A stretch of 64,000 nucleotides of DNA from Gerris lacustris (GCA_951217055.1 OX578282.1:12339877-12403876), one strand, 5' to 3'; shown: positions 23,027-35,085, counted from the first letter of the stretch. The notes: generated by a model from the letters alone, not told the origin. A program made the numbers and translations.

Positions 23027-24784
23027 CTTTATTTATTCAAGTGCTAAAATGAGGAGGTAGCATCCGGCACGAGAAAACATACCAATAACCGGCACCATAT
23101 TATCTAAAGAGTACTCCTCCCCCGCAATCAGGGAGACTCCCCTCTCCCCAAAAACTCATCCTTTGTCATTTATATTATAAGTAAATATGTTCAAATTTTA
23201 GTAAAGTGAGTGTAAAAATTTCACAATTTGTTTCATATTTAATTTTAGAATGCGATAACCAAAATTACAATAAAATAGTGGTAAATGTGTGATAAAATAA
23301 AATTGCCACCGAAAATTAAATGTAAATTCCAAAGATATAAATAACTATGACACTACAAAGCTAAAATAATTCCCTTGTTTTCTCAGTGAAAAAGTCAAAG
23401 GAGGAAAATAGTCAAAATTAATTAAGAAAATTGTATTTTTGGGGTCTACTGATGGATACCGCACCTTCTGCTGCCTGATTGTCGTGTTGTTATTCTTTTA
23501 ATCTATATTAGTACTTCATAATATTACTACTCACTAATGCAGTTGGAGCAGCAGAAGGAGAACCAATTACAGCAGAAAGACGCATTGTACTTTTTGTTGT
23601 TATGACCCATCTAGTGCTGTCGGAAACCTCGCTGACACATATTGCAAGAAGTGAAAATTGAGCTATTGAATCATTGGCACAGTAGATGAAAAAAAATATT
23701 GATATAAGAAAGTCTTATTTGAATTGACGGACCAATTTCTCTTTTTTATAATCGACTTAAAGGCGCTTCAGGAATTTTACCGTCTTCCCGGTGCCCTCAT
23801 CCGTCCCTGGTACTAAGCTGTGATGGGCTGATTTTCCCACTACAGTTAGCCCACATATTTTAGGATAACTAGAAGTTTTCCATATCTAGTTTGAGTATAA
23901 TTTAAGAACGCCACTTCTTTAAACCAAAAAGGAAGGATACATTACAAGGTTTAGGTTTGAACGTAACATTATTTTAAACATTTACCGGGTTAAGAGAGGT
24001 ACTAGTAAAAGTCATGTTTAAAATTGTAACCGAAAATAATAACAACAAACATAAAAAGAAAATCGAAAAATTCTTCTGCAAAAGTAATCTCGTTTTACAG
24101 AATTCCTTCAGCATTTTATCAGAGACAAAGATATCAGTTTGTCTCGTAAATATTACGATATTGTAACTAAAAAATCGGTCCGACAAACTCGAACAAAGCT
24201 TTGTCATAAAGATATAGACAGTAATACTGAATTTCTATCCCATAATCTATAATTTAATTAATTTATTATAAAAGTGTTCAACAGATGGTTGTTTACATTT
24301 TGTTTTCGATTTTCATCTACATCAGATTTAGTTTCACCAGTATCTCGGAAACTGTAGAAAATATAATATTTTAATAAATCTGTTGTTTTAAACATATATA
24401 TTTTATTATTAGTATTAGTACTTTATTATTTATTAATTATTATTATTTAATTGCTTAAAAATAAGATAAAAAGATGGGACAACGATGTGTAAGATACCTA
24501 AATACTAAAGGTAAAAAATAAATAATTTAATCTGACAAAGTGATTAATATTTTGTAAAATGTTTTCATGTAGGTATAGTACACATTTGAAGAAATAGTAA
24601 TGGATGATTAGGATTAGGAGATAGAGAATTATAATAGAATAAAAGTGTTGAGTAATTCAGAGATTTAAGAGAAGTTAAGTAATTGTGATTTTTTTAAAAT
24701 TTAATTATATAATGTAGATGTAAGACAAACAGGTAGAATTTAGATGTTACAACAATGTTTTATAAAGTTGTATACTATTTATGA
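23027..24784. other. Intergenic, no gene recognised
   Basis: A+T-rich, with a GC-richer patch at about 23755-23860. The 77-codon minus-strand frame at 23974-24207 has no recognisable motif and is flanked by no splice or promoter signal I can support. Confidence 0.45.
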
Positions 24785-25500
24785 TTTTTAGGGTCCGTAG
24801 GCAAAACCAAGGACCCTTATATTTTCCTGCTTGTGTCTGTCCATCCGTCCAGTCGCCTGCTCTCACGGCTACATCTTTCGTCCGATCGCTTTGACATTTG
24901 GCATGTATGTGTCTTGTACCTACCCACATATTTTAAAAATATAGCTACTTAAAAAACATATTTTTCAAAAAAATTATGGTAAAAAAACTTAAGGGTTAAA
25001 ATTTTTTTATTTTTTTTCGACACCGTGAGGAGTATCATATGAAAGGGTACGTCGAGCTGATTACAAAAATATATAATTCTTTGATTATAACTTTGATAGG
25101 GTGAGCATAGGCAAGTTTGAAGTGGGTGTGATGCGTGTCCCCTCCCCCCTTTATCTCGCTTATGTGAAGTGCAAAAAATCTGAAATAATTCCAGTAAAAG
25201 TAAAGATACCACTTTTTGGAAATTTCGAAAAAAATATTATTTTATTTTTTATTGACAAAATACGTGTTTTTATAACTATGGTCTTTTCGATGTATTTATA
25301 TGGTTGTAGTCCAGTTCAGTGGCAATAAAATACTTATCAGAAGTTTGTTTATGTGTTTTGAGAATATCAGACCCATAGGATAGTTCAAAGTAAGCTTTTT
25401 AGCATTTTAAAAAACACCATCAATAGGGTAATACTTAAACTATACAGGGTTGCCTACGGACCCTCGCTGTGTGCTGACTAGCACACACTTGACCTGTTTA
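24785..25500 (+). mobile_element. Family C element, copy 2 (inverted to copy 1)
   Basis: Begins TTTTTAGGGTCCGTAGGC; AGGGTCC (24790-24796) pairs with GGACCCT (24811-24817). It ends GCCTACGGACCC, a GTGTGCTGACTAGCACAC hairpin, and TTGACCTGTTTA. It aligns with the reverse of 19051-19767 over its whole length with modest divergence. The 75- and 87-codon frames are shadows of this repeat. Confidence 0.75.
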
Positions 25501-26639
25501 TTGTAATTAATAATATACAAAGTATTTACTTTTAAACTTGATAATGACCCAAGGAGGAGTTGAAATATCGCACCGAATTAAAATTATGAGATCTTAATTT
25601 TCTTTTTTTTTATTTATTCTACCCATAGGATCTTTGAAGGATTTTCATTTTTAAACAAAAATGATTATTTATTTTATTAAAAATCCACGAAAACCCGAAC
25701 ATTTCAAGAACAAAGGTTTTATTAAATTTATTGCAAATGATTTTGATACTGATACAACAAATTTATAATAGTTCTCTCGACAAACATTAAACGTCGAATA
25801 TGTTTATCAAAGCATAAAATATTTGGAAAAAAATTTAGAAAAAACAGAAATCAAATAAAAAAGAAGAAAAATCAAATAAAAAATCGAATAAATAGAATGG
25901 TTCAATTAGTTTCTTATTTTACTCCCAAATTGTATTAAATGACTCCCAAATGCTCTTTTATATACAAACTTGATCTTATTAAGTTTAATTTCCATGAGTT
26001 AAAAACTGGCTTTTTACATAGTGAATATTATTGAATGAGTTATCATTATCAACATTAATAAAGCAAACAAAATTTATAAACAATTAATAGATAAAAAAAA
26101 AATAAATAACATTATTAGAGCGAAATAAACTATAAATGAAATAATAAATGTTTTAGTTTAAAGCATAACAAGAAAAACACTAACTGCAGAGTCGAAACAA
26201 GGTACAACAATATAATAAGAAATTACTAAGAAAAATGGTAAAATATAAAAATATTTAGTAATACTCATGAATCCGCACATGACATCATTATTGTGGAAGT
26301 CAGGATAAAATTGATGATAAGCCATGAAAATAAAATGTATAAAAATATTCAAACTATATATAAATCGAATAAATGAAAATAGAAAATAATGATCACATCA
26401 TCTAGTTTAACCGAATTGTAGACCAAAACTAAATTTTAAAAGTAATTTAAAACTCACGTACAAAGATGTGGGAATAGAAATATGACCTACAGTTCTAAAT
26501 AACATAAGTAGTCGCCGATAAAAGACGTATTAAAACAGATGTAAAATGTTAAAGTAAGTTTAGACTATGAATTTTCTAACTGTCCTGTATGAAATACTAA
26601 TCAGATCATAGACATCTCACTTGGGCTAAAAGATTCTTT
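25501..26639. other. Upstream flank of the bHLH gene, no element recognised
   Basis: About 1.1 kb of A+T-rich DNA without coding potential or repeats I can match elsewhere in the window. An E box (CAGATG) lies at 26536-26541. As the 5' flank of a proneural gene it may hold enhancers, but nothing in the sequence proves that. Confidence 0.45.
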
Positions 26640-26809
26640 ATTGCCCTGACAGTGTATTGGAGTATGCATGAGACAAAGATTGTTCTTGCGGCAAAGGGTT
26701 GGTGGTAGTGGGGACGCAGGATCTAGGAGAGGAAGAGATATTGTAAGGGATGACGAGGGAGGAGCCAGGGGTGGTTCCAGGATCATGCTTGATGGTGGGG
26801 GAAGGATAG
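26640..26809 (+). promoter_or_regulatory. GC/purine-rich proximal upstream region
   Basis: The plus strand becomes G-rich (GGTGGTAGTGGGG, GAGGAAGAG, GAGGGAGGAG, GGTGGGGG) directly before the TATA box, in sharp contrast to its A+T-rich flanks. Minus-strand open frames here (26601-26841) are by-products of the composition. This fits a proximal promoter; specific factors are not inferred. Confidence 0.4.
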
Positions 26810-26846
26810 TATAAAATGGTATGGTGAGTGGGGAGTCGCAACAGTC
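26810..26846 (+). promoter_or_regulatory. TATA box and probable initiator
   Basis: TATAAAA at 26810-26816 is followed about 30 bases on by ACAGTC (26841-26846), a fair match to the arthropod initiator TCAGTY. This spacing is that of a focused TATA/Inr promoter and would give a leader of about 75 nt with no upstream ATG before the start codon at 26918. Confidence 0.6.
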
Positions 26847-26917
26847 TTTAGTGCATCAGCATACTCTGTGTACTTGTAGGCATTCATTCAAAAACCTTTT
26901 ACGAATTTATCGTCATC

Positions 26918-28595
26918 ATGGCCATGCAAATGTATTCCATAATGAACGATTTCGGACCGCTACCGGCATTCTGCGACACCTACGGTAGCAATTCCAGCCC
27001 ATCTTCTTCTCAGCCGGAGTCTCCAACCACTTCGGACGACTATGAAGTTGATCATGGATCGCAAAACTTCGTCAGTCCACCCAACAACAAGCCGGTTCCA
27101 CCAGTTGTCATGAAGAAACGTCGTCTTGCAGCAAACGCAAGAGAAAGGAGAAGGATGCAAAATCTCAACAAGGCTTTCGACAGACTGAGAACACACCTTC
27201 CATCTTTAGGCAACGACAGACAGCTTTCGAAGTACGAAACTCTTCAGATGGCACAGACGTACATCAACGCTTTGTACGATCTTTTAAGGTAACTCATGAT
27301 TTTTACCATTTATTTCAAACAGATGTCAACTTACACACTACTCTTGTCCAACTCATATATTACCAGTGACCACTTCATCTCCATAAGTGGTTCTAGACCA
27401 CTTTCTCTCATCGTCCACAGGATCCACAACTAGGACAACACCGCCACTTCCTCAAAAAGAAGGATACAATTTATTACCTTATTAATTATATAATAGACAT
27501 TCACATTGTATCAAAATAACGTAACCAAAGTAATATGCCTCAAACTTTATCATATTAACCTATTGATTTATCAATTAACACTTGATTCCTTTTTGAAAAT
27601 CTGTATACGATAACTATATCCTTGCTTATACTCATTATAAAAGGCTATATTCCAAAGATACTCTTTAAATATTAGATATAATTAATTTATAAGCGTCGAC
27701 AAATCTTAGTAACTAATTAGATATTAATAATTTGGATTAAATCTCATTAAATTTTAAGTTAGAATTTAATATAATTTATAAATCGAACATTTTAAATCAT
27801 TCCCTTAAATTTAAAGAATAAACAAACATTCTTTAGTGGCTGTGTTAATTTATGTCGCTTTTAATAATTAAAATATAGTACAACTTATAATACTTAATCA
27901 AGTAAGAAAAAGCTCATGAAAATAATTAAATAACTCAAATTAGTTCTCTTGTAAACATTAAACTTTTTTTAAAAAATATTTTTAAGTTTTATACATTGTT
28001 TAGACTTTAAATAGCTCAATTAGAATTATTATTTAGAAATTTAGACATTTTTACCAACAGTATTACTTATTTAATTATTATATAATATGAAAATGTTACT
28101 TTATATTTATAATTTTTGTAATAAACATAAAAACTAATTACACTAATATATATGTTAAATTACATAATTTCGATGTGTACTTATTAATTTATATGTGATT
28201 TTATTTGTACAAAATTATATTATATTTATTTATTTTTTTTTTTATTTTCAATTGTAAATACGTAAAATTTAAATTATTTATTTAAATAAATTTTAACCTA
28301 ATTCCTATTAATGTTAATGTTTTTAGATTAATCTTCTAGGGCCATCTAAGAATGTTTAATATGTAATCATTTTCAATTATGTTTTTGTAATTTTGATCGA
28401 ACGTTGATTGATATGAAATAAAACCCGTTGTTGTGAATTTATTTGAAGCAAATTTGTGTGTTTTGATTGAGAAAAGTTAATTATTCAAATATGAGAGAGA
28501 CATTTTAAATTTAACTACTAAAAAATAATTATTAATAATCTTATTTTCTTCTCAATTGAATTCACAGCAACGAAATGATCTTCGAGGAACTGTGA
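26918..28595 (+). CDS. atonal-family proneural bHLH transcription factor, two exons
   Basis: Exon 1 (26918-27288) and exon 2 (28568-28595) join across a GT-AG intron to give 132 residues. Residues 1-65 are a short Ser/Pro-rich, acidic N-terminus. The bHLH domain follows: basic region [19 protein letters not shown] (66-84), helix 1 to about residue 93, a loop with LPSLGNDRQ, and helix 2 [19 protein letters not shown] (105-123). The RERRRMQ core and the [11 protein letters not shown] helix 2 place it in the atonal group, E-box-binding partners of E proteins that specify sense-organ and photoreceptor precursors. The start lies in ATCATGG after a leader without ATG. Splicing changes the end from LLR-stop to [11 protein letters not shown]. 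At 132 residues it is shorter than fly Atonal. I cannot separate atonal, amos and cato orthology without a tree, so no symbol is given. It is the only intact gene in the window. Confidence 0.9.
27289..28567 (+). other. Intron of the bHLH gene
   Basis: The donor is AAG|GTAACT at 27288/27289 and the acceptor TTCACAG ends at 28567 after a pyrimidine-rich TTATTTTCTTCTC tract. The 1,279-bp intron falls in phase 2 within the last codon of helix 2. If it is not removed, the reading frame stops at 27290-27292 (TAA). No repeats or coding sequence were recognised inside it. Confidence 0.7.
28417..28422 (+). terminator. Intronic poly(A) signal
   Basis: AATAAA is followed within about 10-40 bases by a T/G-rich stretch (GTTGTTGTG, TTTGTGTGTTTTG). 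It could end a transcript that keeps the intron and encodes the shorter C-terminus. Confidence 0.45.
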
Positions 28596-28680
28596 TAGTA
28601 TTATTTTTAAGTTTTAGTTTAAATTATTAAAATTGTAAATTTGTTTATTTAAAATGTATATAGATTTATTTTATATGATA

Positions 28681-28686
28681 AATAAA
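28681..28686 (+). terminator. Poly(A) signal of the spliced bHLH transcript
   Basis: AATAAA lies 86 bases after the exon 2 stop codon, with a TTTTGTGTTGTTTT downstream element at about 28708-28721. Position and order fit a normal cleavage and polyadenylation site. Confidence 0.55.
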
Positions 28687-28836
28687 TTGAAATATTATAA
28701 ACTAAATAATTTTGTGTTGTTTTAATTTTAATCTAATTATTTTTCCCTTTAGTTAAATTTAATATTAATATTATTAAGTTTAATCTTAAGGCTCCATGGA
28801 TTATGTTATTGCTAGATATGGGAGCCATCTTATAAT

Positions 28837-29159
28837 AATAACACAAACTGTCTCTCCACGTAAAGATTTACGTGGAAAGACACATTGTGTTAGTCCTTTA
28901 AGATGACTCCACGTAAAGATTTACGTGAAAAGACATTTTGTGTTAGTCCTTTAAGATGACTCCACGAAAAGATTTACGTGAAAAGACACTTTGTGTTAGT
29001 CCTTTAAGATGACTCTACGAAAAGATTTACGTGAAAAGACACTTTGTGTTAGTCCTTTAAGATGACTCTACGAAAAGATTTACGTGGAAAGACACTTTGT
29101 GTTAGTCCTTTAAGATTACTCTACGAAAAGATTTACGAGGAGAGACAGTTTGTGTTATT
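28837..29159. mobile_element. 53-bp minisatellite bracketed by 21-bp perfect inverted repeats
   Basis: The left arm at 28837-28857 (AATAACACAAACTGTCTCTC plus C) is the exact reverse complement of 29139-29159, and the match extends inward with one mismatch. Between them TTAGTCCTTTAAGAT recurs at exactly 53-bp steps (TAGTCC at 28891, 28944, 28997, 29050, 29103), about five units. The first unit contains the palindrome CACGTAAAGATTTACGTG (8-bp arms, 2-bp centre). The structure is that of a MITE whose interior has expanded as a satellite. No coding sequence; target duplication unclear. Confidence 0.8.
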
Positions 29160-29370
29160 CGAATAAGTTATTGGATTTATCAAAATGGACTAGATTTTAA
29201 TCTTGTAATAGAATTTGAAAATAAATTAATCAAATAAATTGCCAGGCCAAATTTAGATCGATTTTAAATGTTTACAATTCATTGGTAAATGCTAACTACT
29301 TAAAGATTGGATGGTTGGAAAAACTCCGAACTACTTTTATATAGCCTTAATATCTACAACTTTTAAATCT

Positions 29371-29679
29371 GTCATAATATATTGATTTGTTGGTCTTTAT
29401 TTAGTTATTTATATATTATTTATTACAGTGTTGTATTTAACTACTTTATAATTTAGTGGCCATAGAGACGTTATTATTATGTAATATAATAATAAACGCT
29501 ATTCTATATCATTAATTATAACTTAAATTATAATAAAACTCAATCATGTTGAAGAGACCGTAAAGAATCGTTTATTTATTTATGCCTCTATGGTCACAAT
29601 ATTATAAACTAATTAAATACAACACTGTAATATATAATATATAAATAACTAAATAAAGATCAACAAATCAATACATGAC
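29371..29679. mobile_element. Long-armed hairpin MITE
   Basis: The left arm (29371 to about 29469) and right arm (29584-29679) are reverse complements for roughly 95 bp with few changes, sharing TGATTTGTTG, TCTTTATTTAGTTATTTATA, ACAGTGTTGTATTTAA and CCATAGAG. The roughly 110-bp centre is A+T-rich and unpaired. There is no coding sequence. It sits about 700 bp beyond the bHLH gene. Confidence 0.8.
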
Positions 29680-30234
29680 AAAATCATCCTTCAAGTTGTA
29701 CAACAAGGTATAAATAATAAGGATATGCTTTATTTAGCTCAAACAATTTTGTCTTAAAATATAAATAAGACTTTATGTTTTATCATTTATTCATAAAATC
29801 ATTGAATTATTCAAGAAAGTTATAACTACGAAAGTTAAGTACGTTTAAAATTTAGAATATATTTGAATTAAAATACAAAATAAACACACTTCACTCGAAT
29901 CTACGTCAATAAATTGATTCCAGTTGAAATAAACAATTGAATCAATGTGTCAACATAGATTTGATTGAACATTAGCAAATAAATGTAGTAAAATGTGTAT
30001 GAATGTAACGCTTATCAAAACAAATAGATTTTGAAACTACTATAGTATATTGGTCGTGGGTTCAACTAAATTCTATCTACACAAAATAAAATTTTATTTT
30101 AATCAATGGTTTATTTATCACAGGTAACATCAGTGTCGAATATTCAAGAAAAAAGATACATCATAAAAGGAATAGTACAAAAATTTGCGTATTTTAAGGA
30201 TACATTGCGAAATTGTAGCTTACAGTTGAAATTA
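29680..30234. other. Intergenic, nothing recognised
   Basis: A+T-rich sequence without open frames, inverted repeats or matches to the families described here. Confidence 0.5.
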
Positions 30235-30560
30235 ATCTAGGGGTGTCTGCGAACTACTTTTGACTCCAAATGTCATAAAAATCAATTGAGTACTTTTGAT
30301 GATATAGGTGTAAATACATGTATGTTTGTGCGCAAGTGCGGAAGAGAAACAAATAGGAGCAGAAGGTTGAAACTTATATGGGACCAACGACCAACAATGG
30401 GCTACTTATGACCTACCTCCAGAATTTCGTTAGTTGTAAAATATGTTTCAAGAAAATTATAGTAGTTTTTTTTAGATAAGGTGGTTCACAAAACTTGAGC
30501 GACAGACACGGAACCAAAAATGGTCCATGCAGTCTGAAACGGATATCGGTCTTGAAAGAA
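30235..30560 (+). repeat. Family D dispersed repeat, copy 1
   Basis: Shares ordered blocks with 36105-36460: TATAGGTGTAAATA, GGAAGAGAAACA, AACTTATATGGGACCAA, TTATGACCTACC, GAACCAAAAATG and a TCTGAAACGGAT-type block. Related fragments occur at 44690-44960 and 49263-49410. No coding sequence; ends are not sharply defined. Confidence 0.65.
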
Positions 30561-32082
30561 CAATCACGTACAGCTTCCGTTTCAGAAGCAATAACATTTT
30601 GGATTTACTGCCGTTTCAAAAAAAAAAAAAAAAATCTTCTACAAGAATGCTGACATAATTCTTGTTTTATATCTTAAAAATATGAATACATTTTACCAAA
30701 ACGTCGGCATGCTCAAAATGTTGATTGATACTTCTGACTGATCCACGCAAGCCTCAAATTCTATTCTCCGCATATTTAATATTAAAACGATATAACGGCT
30801 AAAAATGCGATTTAATTAGGTTATCTAGGAGTAGTAGTATTATTAAGTTTGAAGTAAGAGATCATGTTAGGTCTAAAAGAACTTAACGAATAAGTTTATT
30901 GGTTTACGATCGAAAAAAGTATAACAAGCAAATTAGTATCAACGAGATTTAGGAAAAAAGTTTAAAAATCTATAAAAAATACTACGTTAAAGGTAAAAGT
31001 ATGGGACGTTAAAATTATCTCGAGTTGAAGGTCCAGTCCTTTAAGGTCCAGTCACAAGAACAAGACATTTATATCCCTAAATGAGATTTCCGCTCCCACG
31101 GTGGACAGTAAGCTCGTCAAGTGATTACTGTGAAGGAGATGATGACAAAAAGTGTTGACGACTTTTAGGTAAATCAAAGTAATAAGAGGACATGATTAGA
31201 CAGAGCTGTTCTATGTTGTGTACCAAGCGTGACATTATCACTGTTAGCTTAGAGGATAGAGAAAATATAAGAGTTAGATTGTTAAGAATAAAAGCGGAAA
31301 AATAACTGACTGATGACAAAAATAAAATATACGAAATGAGTAAATAGCACCCTAGACTAATTAAGTATGGCAAAAAAGTATATTAAGAAGTTAAAACTGT
31401 AGCTAATAATAATGCTTTGGTACAAATTTTAGCTTTAAACTGTTACTAAATCTTACAACGAAATCTATAAGCTAGACAGCCAGCAAATTATCATCGGTTA
31501 TAATATAATAAGCTTGAAACGTTTCAGGATCAGGAGCTAGGACTTTTTAGCTCATCTAAATCTTCCTTACGCTAGATACTAAGAAATGGCAATTTTAAAG
31601 AAATAACTTAGAGCGAATGCAGTAGTAATTCTGGACCCGTATAATTCAAAGCTATAGAAATAACCAAAAGCAGTAGACTACCAACAAGATGGCGAACACA
31701 GTTGATTATGTACTTGATTAAGATGTGAAAATAATACAAATCTTGTTCAGACAACACAAAGAAAGTGATTAAAAAAATGAATATTATATAATATTGGGTA
31801 CTTCTTTAGATTTTTATCTCCTAAGGATTTTTTTTAGAATATAAATGAACTTAATTATTTATAAAATCCTTAGTCTCAATGGTGGCTATGGATAGACGTG
31901 AATGGAGAAGGATGGGAAAAGTGTATGAGGAGGAGTGGCTGTAAGGTGGTGTAAACTAAACTACATATTGTACTTTTTGGGAGTTTATTTGGATTATTGG
32001 AATAAGCATTCTATTTAATTTTAATTTTATTGTGTGGTTATGGGTGTTTATTGTCACTAAGTAATTTTATATATTCTTTGTT
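30561..32082. other. Intergenic, no gene recognised
   Basis: A+T-rich with a short A run at 30617. The 82-codon minus-strand frame at 31125-31373 has hydrophobic stretches but no family signature, start context or neighbouring gene signals. Confidence 0.45.
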
Positions 32083-32320
32083 AATGTTGTGTTTATTCAG
32101 TGTAAATTATTGTGTAAATTCAGTAAGTGCTATCACTGGATAGTTTCTTACATGTAATTCAAGTCACACATTCTTTGATCATTACTGCTTAAAACAATTA
32201 GAATGTTGTGTTTATTCAGTGTAAATTATTGTGTAAATTCAGTAAGTGCTATCACTGGATAGTTTCTTACATGTAATTCAAGTCACACATTCTTTGATCA
32301 TTACTGCTTAAAACAATTAA
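32083..32320. repeat. 119-bp tandem duplication, nearly perfect
   Basis: Two head-to-tail copies (32083-32201, 32202-32320) differ only at the last base of the unit. The unit begins AATGTTGTGTTTATTCAG and ends AAAACAATTA. The near-identity points to a recent duplication or an assembly artefact. Confidence 0.9.
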
Positions 32321-32999
32321 AATGTTATTGTATTTGCAGTACTCAATTAACTAGACAGAACTGTAAATTCGACAGTCAAAAACTCTAGCGGCCCTAATAA
32401 AGTTGTGGAGAGTCAGGATTATACAAATTAACTTCAATTATAGGTATAGTCTTCACAAGATAAAGAAACCAAAAATAAAATGTGTGTAAAAACTTTTGAA
32501 TTACAGAGGTACGTTCAAGCTAACGCGAGCTTTTTATTATAACTTAAAAAATTAATCAGTTTTCTCATCATATAATTCTCACTGTATTAAAGGTAAAACA
32601 TGATCTAAAAGCTTATCAATCTAATCTTTATCTTCAAGCTAACTTCTTGTTAGTCTAAACAGGAAGCTGCAGCTAACTAATGTCTAGAACAGGCTATTCA
32701 AGAAGGAAGTGAAATGTTGGCTTCAATTCGTTCGTCTTGTAGCACCCGGTTTTAATAAAACCTTTTGTCTCTCGGAAACATCTAGAATTTTCTACAGAAC
32801 CCTTGAACATCGAAGACTTAAATAAGATAGGATATATAAATAAAATAATATTAATGCTGCATCTCTATAGTAGCTACAGCTTAAGAGAAAAATTATATTT
32901 GGATGAAATAGGCAAGAAAGCAATTTATTTTTTATAAAAATAAATACTTGCATCTATTGGGGAACCTAATTAAAAAATCGTTTCGACAGAACTCAGGCA

Positions 33000-33535
33000 A
33001 ACTTTCCCATACAAAGAATTCATAATTACTTAGCCCAGTGTTTTCCATTTATTAGTTTTCGAGTTTTCGTAGGTACATTTAATTATTATTAAACATTTTA
33101 TCAAAATTTATCATAAAAATAACTTCTCCTCGACAGGGAATCGAACCCGGTCTCTCTCAGTTGGCGTTTGAAGCTATTTCCTCAGGAACTAGATTCTTCT
33201 CGGGGAAACGACTTATATCGTTATATTCGTATTATTTAAATGGACTACATTTTAGAATTTTTTGTTTTACCTTTTTTCAGAGTTTTTAGGGGGTAGTGCC
33301 CCCAAATTAGAAGCTATAATTCATTTCTCGATGTTGCCCCGGTGTAAGATTTTTCTGAAAATGTATGCTAAATTTCGTCAAAATGCCCTTTAGTTTGAGC
33401 TCCACGCGTCTGCAGAGACGACAGGCATTTTTTAAAAATCACTCTTATGGACTCAAATATGTGAATCCATAAAAATCTAAAAATCGAATTTTCGTCCCAT
33501 CACAATACTTCCTCTTTATTGGAGAAAATAAAAAC
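33000..33535 (+). mobile_element. Family A element, near full length
   Basis: Same orientation as the copy at 2184. It contains TAATTACTTAGCCCAGTG, GGGAATCGAACCCGG (B-box complement), the GGAACTAGATT block, GCGTCTGCAGAGACGACAG and the ending ATCACAATACTTCCTCTTTA. An internal stretch present in copy 1 around the ATCAAAATCGTCGG block is missing. Confidence 0.65.
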
Positions 33536-33965
33536 TGAAGTAGAAAATAATACTAAGACTCGTTGGTATAGTTCAATAAAAGAAAAACATAGTTCTAAAC
33601 CATTCATGTACAAAAACTGAATATGGACAATTAATTGTTTGAGAATTAACCAATGAACCTGTTCAAAATAATTTCAGCTGATTAGAAGATTAGAGTCAAA
33701 TCAGTGTACTTGGGACATATAATTAATACCGTATCTGGCATATATTTTAAACATGGCAATAAAGTGTTTGTTTTTAATAAAGTGTATAACAAGATATATG
33801 TAAGTTAAAAAATAAACTTTAATGGAGTACGGACAAATAAATCTACATTTAGAAAAATATACCTGGTTACCTAATAATAATACGGTAGCAAATAATATCT
33901 ATAAACAAATTTATGTAAAACGTTTCACAGTAATAACAAATATAAAAAATATTAACAAATACGAT

Positions 33966-34054
33966 AAGTAGGTATATAATTCAGGACTGTTAGCACCTTA
34001 TTTATAATTTTTTTTGCTGGTAACTTAACACTTCTTACTGAATTATACCTACTT
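33966..34054. repeat. Small inverted repeat
   Basis: AAGTAGGTATATAATTCAG (33966-33984) pairs with CTGAATTATACCTACTT (34038-34054) apart from a two-base gap, enclosing 53 bases. It is probably a miniature hairpin element. Confidence 0.55.
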
Positions 34055-35085
34055 GTGAAGAGTTTTAAAAATTAGAACAAAATAAGTTACTTATAAAATG
34101 TTAGTGGTTCCGAACTTTAAATTTGGGTAAAAACTAAAATTATACTTTTTACACTGAATGAAAGAGGTGATAATTCGACGAAAATAACTTCATACTAGGA
34201 AGGCTTATATTATTTCACCTTTTTTTAAACTAAAAAAAAAACTAAAAAAAAAAAAAAAAAAAATGAACAAAAGTGTTTTTCAAACCTAGGTGAGTAAAAA
34301 GGGTTTATGAGTTAATAAGTATGAAATGACTTGGGCTCCCACAGGAATACCAATAAGGATTAATTGGAGCTAAGATATTTTTTTATGTTAACTTTAGGAT
34401 GTTTTTTTTAGGCCAGAAAAGCAATCAAAAGGTTTGAAGTGATTTTTTTACGTTGTTTACTTAAGGGGATATAAGTAATTATTGATTGGGTATAGCTTAA
34501 TGGTAATGTAGTTATGGGAGAATGCTAATAGATCACGAGAGATCAAAACCTCTTGGTCCAAAAGACTATGTTGTAAATCGGCAGCAGGTATAATCGTATT
34601 TAATATCAGGGTAGGATAAGAGGACCTAAAACGTGTAAAAGAATTACCATTTTTTACAGGTTTCAGTTCTTAGTTTGGATCTTAATTCAGATGTAGGGTA
34701 TAGTATATTAAGACTCATTTATTACAGAAGTTACAATTTTATAACGAACTATAACTATATTTTCAGAAATATCGAGGATCGCTAGAGCCGATTGGTTAGC
34801 GTAGAAGAAACTAGCCTAAAATTGAAGTCAAATATAGACTATCTGATGGTTCTAATCATATAACACATCGAGAAGTTTGTTGAAGGAGGCGATTTTGTAT
34901 TGACCAAATATTGTTTTGAGAAAGTCGCAACCAAAGGTTTGTTCAATGGACCTGCGAAATCTATGTTTTAGGATTTATGACACTTCGCAAGCAGAAATGC
35001 TTAAATTTACAAAGAGTCTGGTTGTTTTGTTGGTGTAAAAGTTTATAGATGTGTAATTGTTTCTTTAAAATGATTATACCGTATA

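Noticed and set aside
26601..26841. Minus-strand frames just upstream of the bHLH gene
   Set aside because: They lie in the GC-rich promoter and show no domain; the composition explains them.
26960..27196. 78-codon minus-strand frame across the bHLH coding exon
   Set aside because: It is the antisense shadow of a strongly conserved bHLH domain.
28837..29159. 53-bp array as a CRISPR-like array
   Set aside because: The whole 53-bp unit is repeated, so there are no spacers; it is a minisatellite within inverted repeats.
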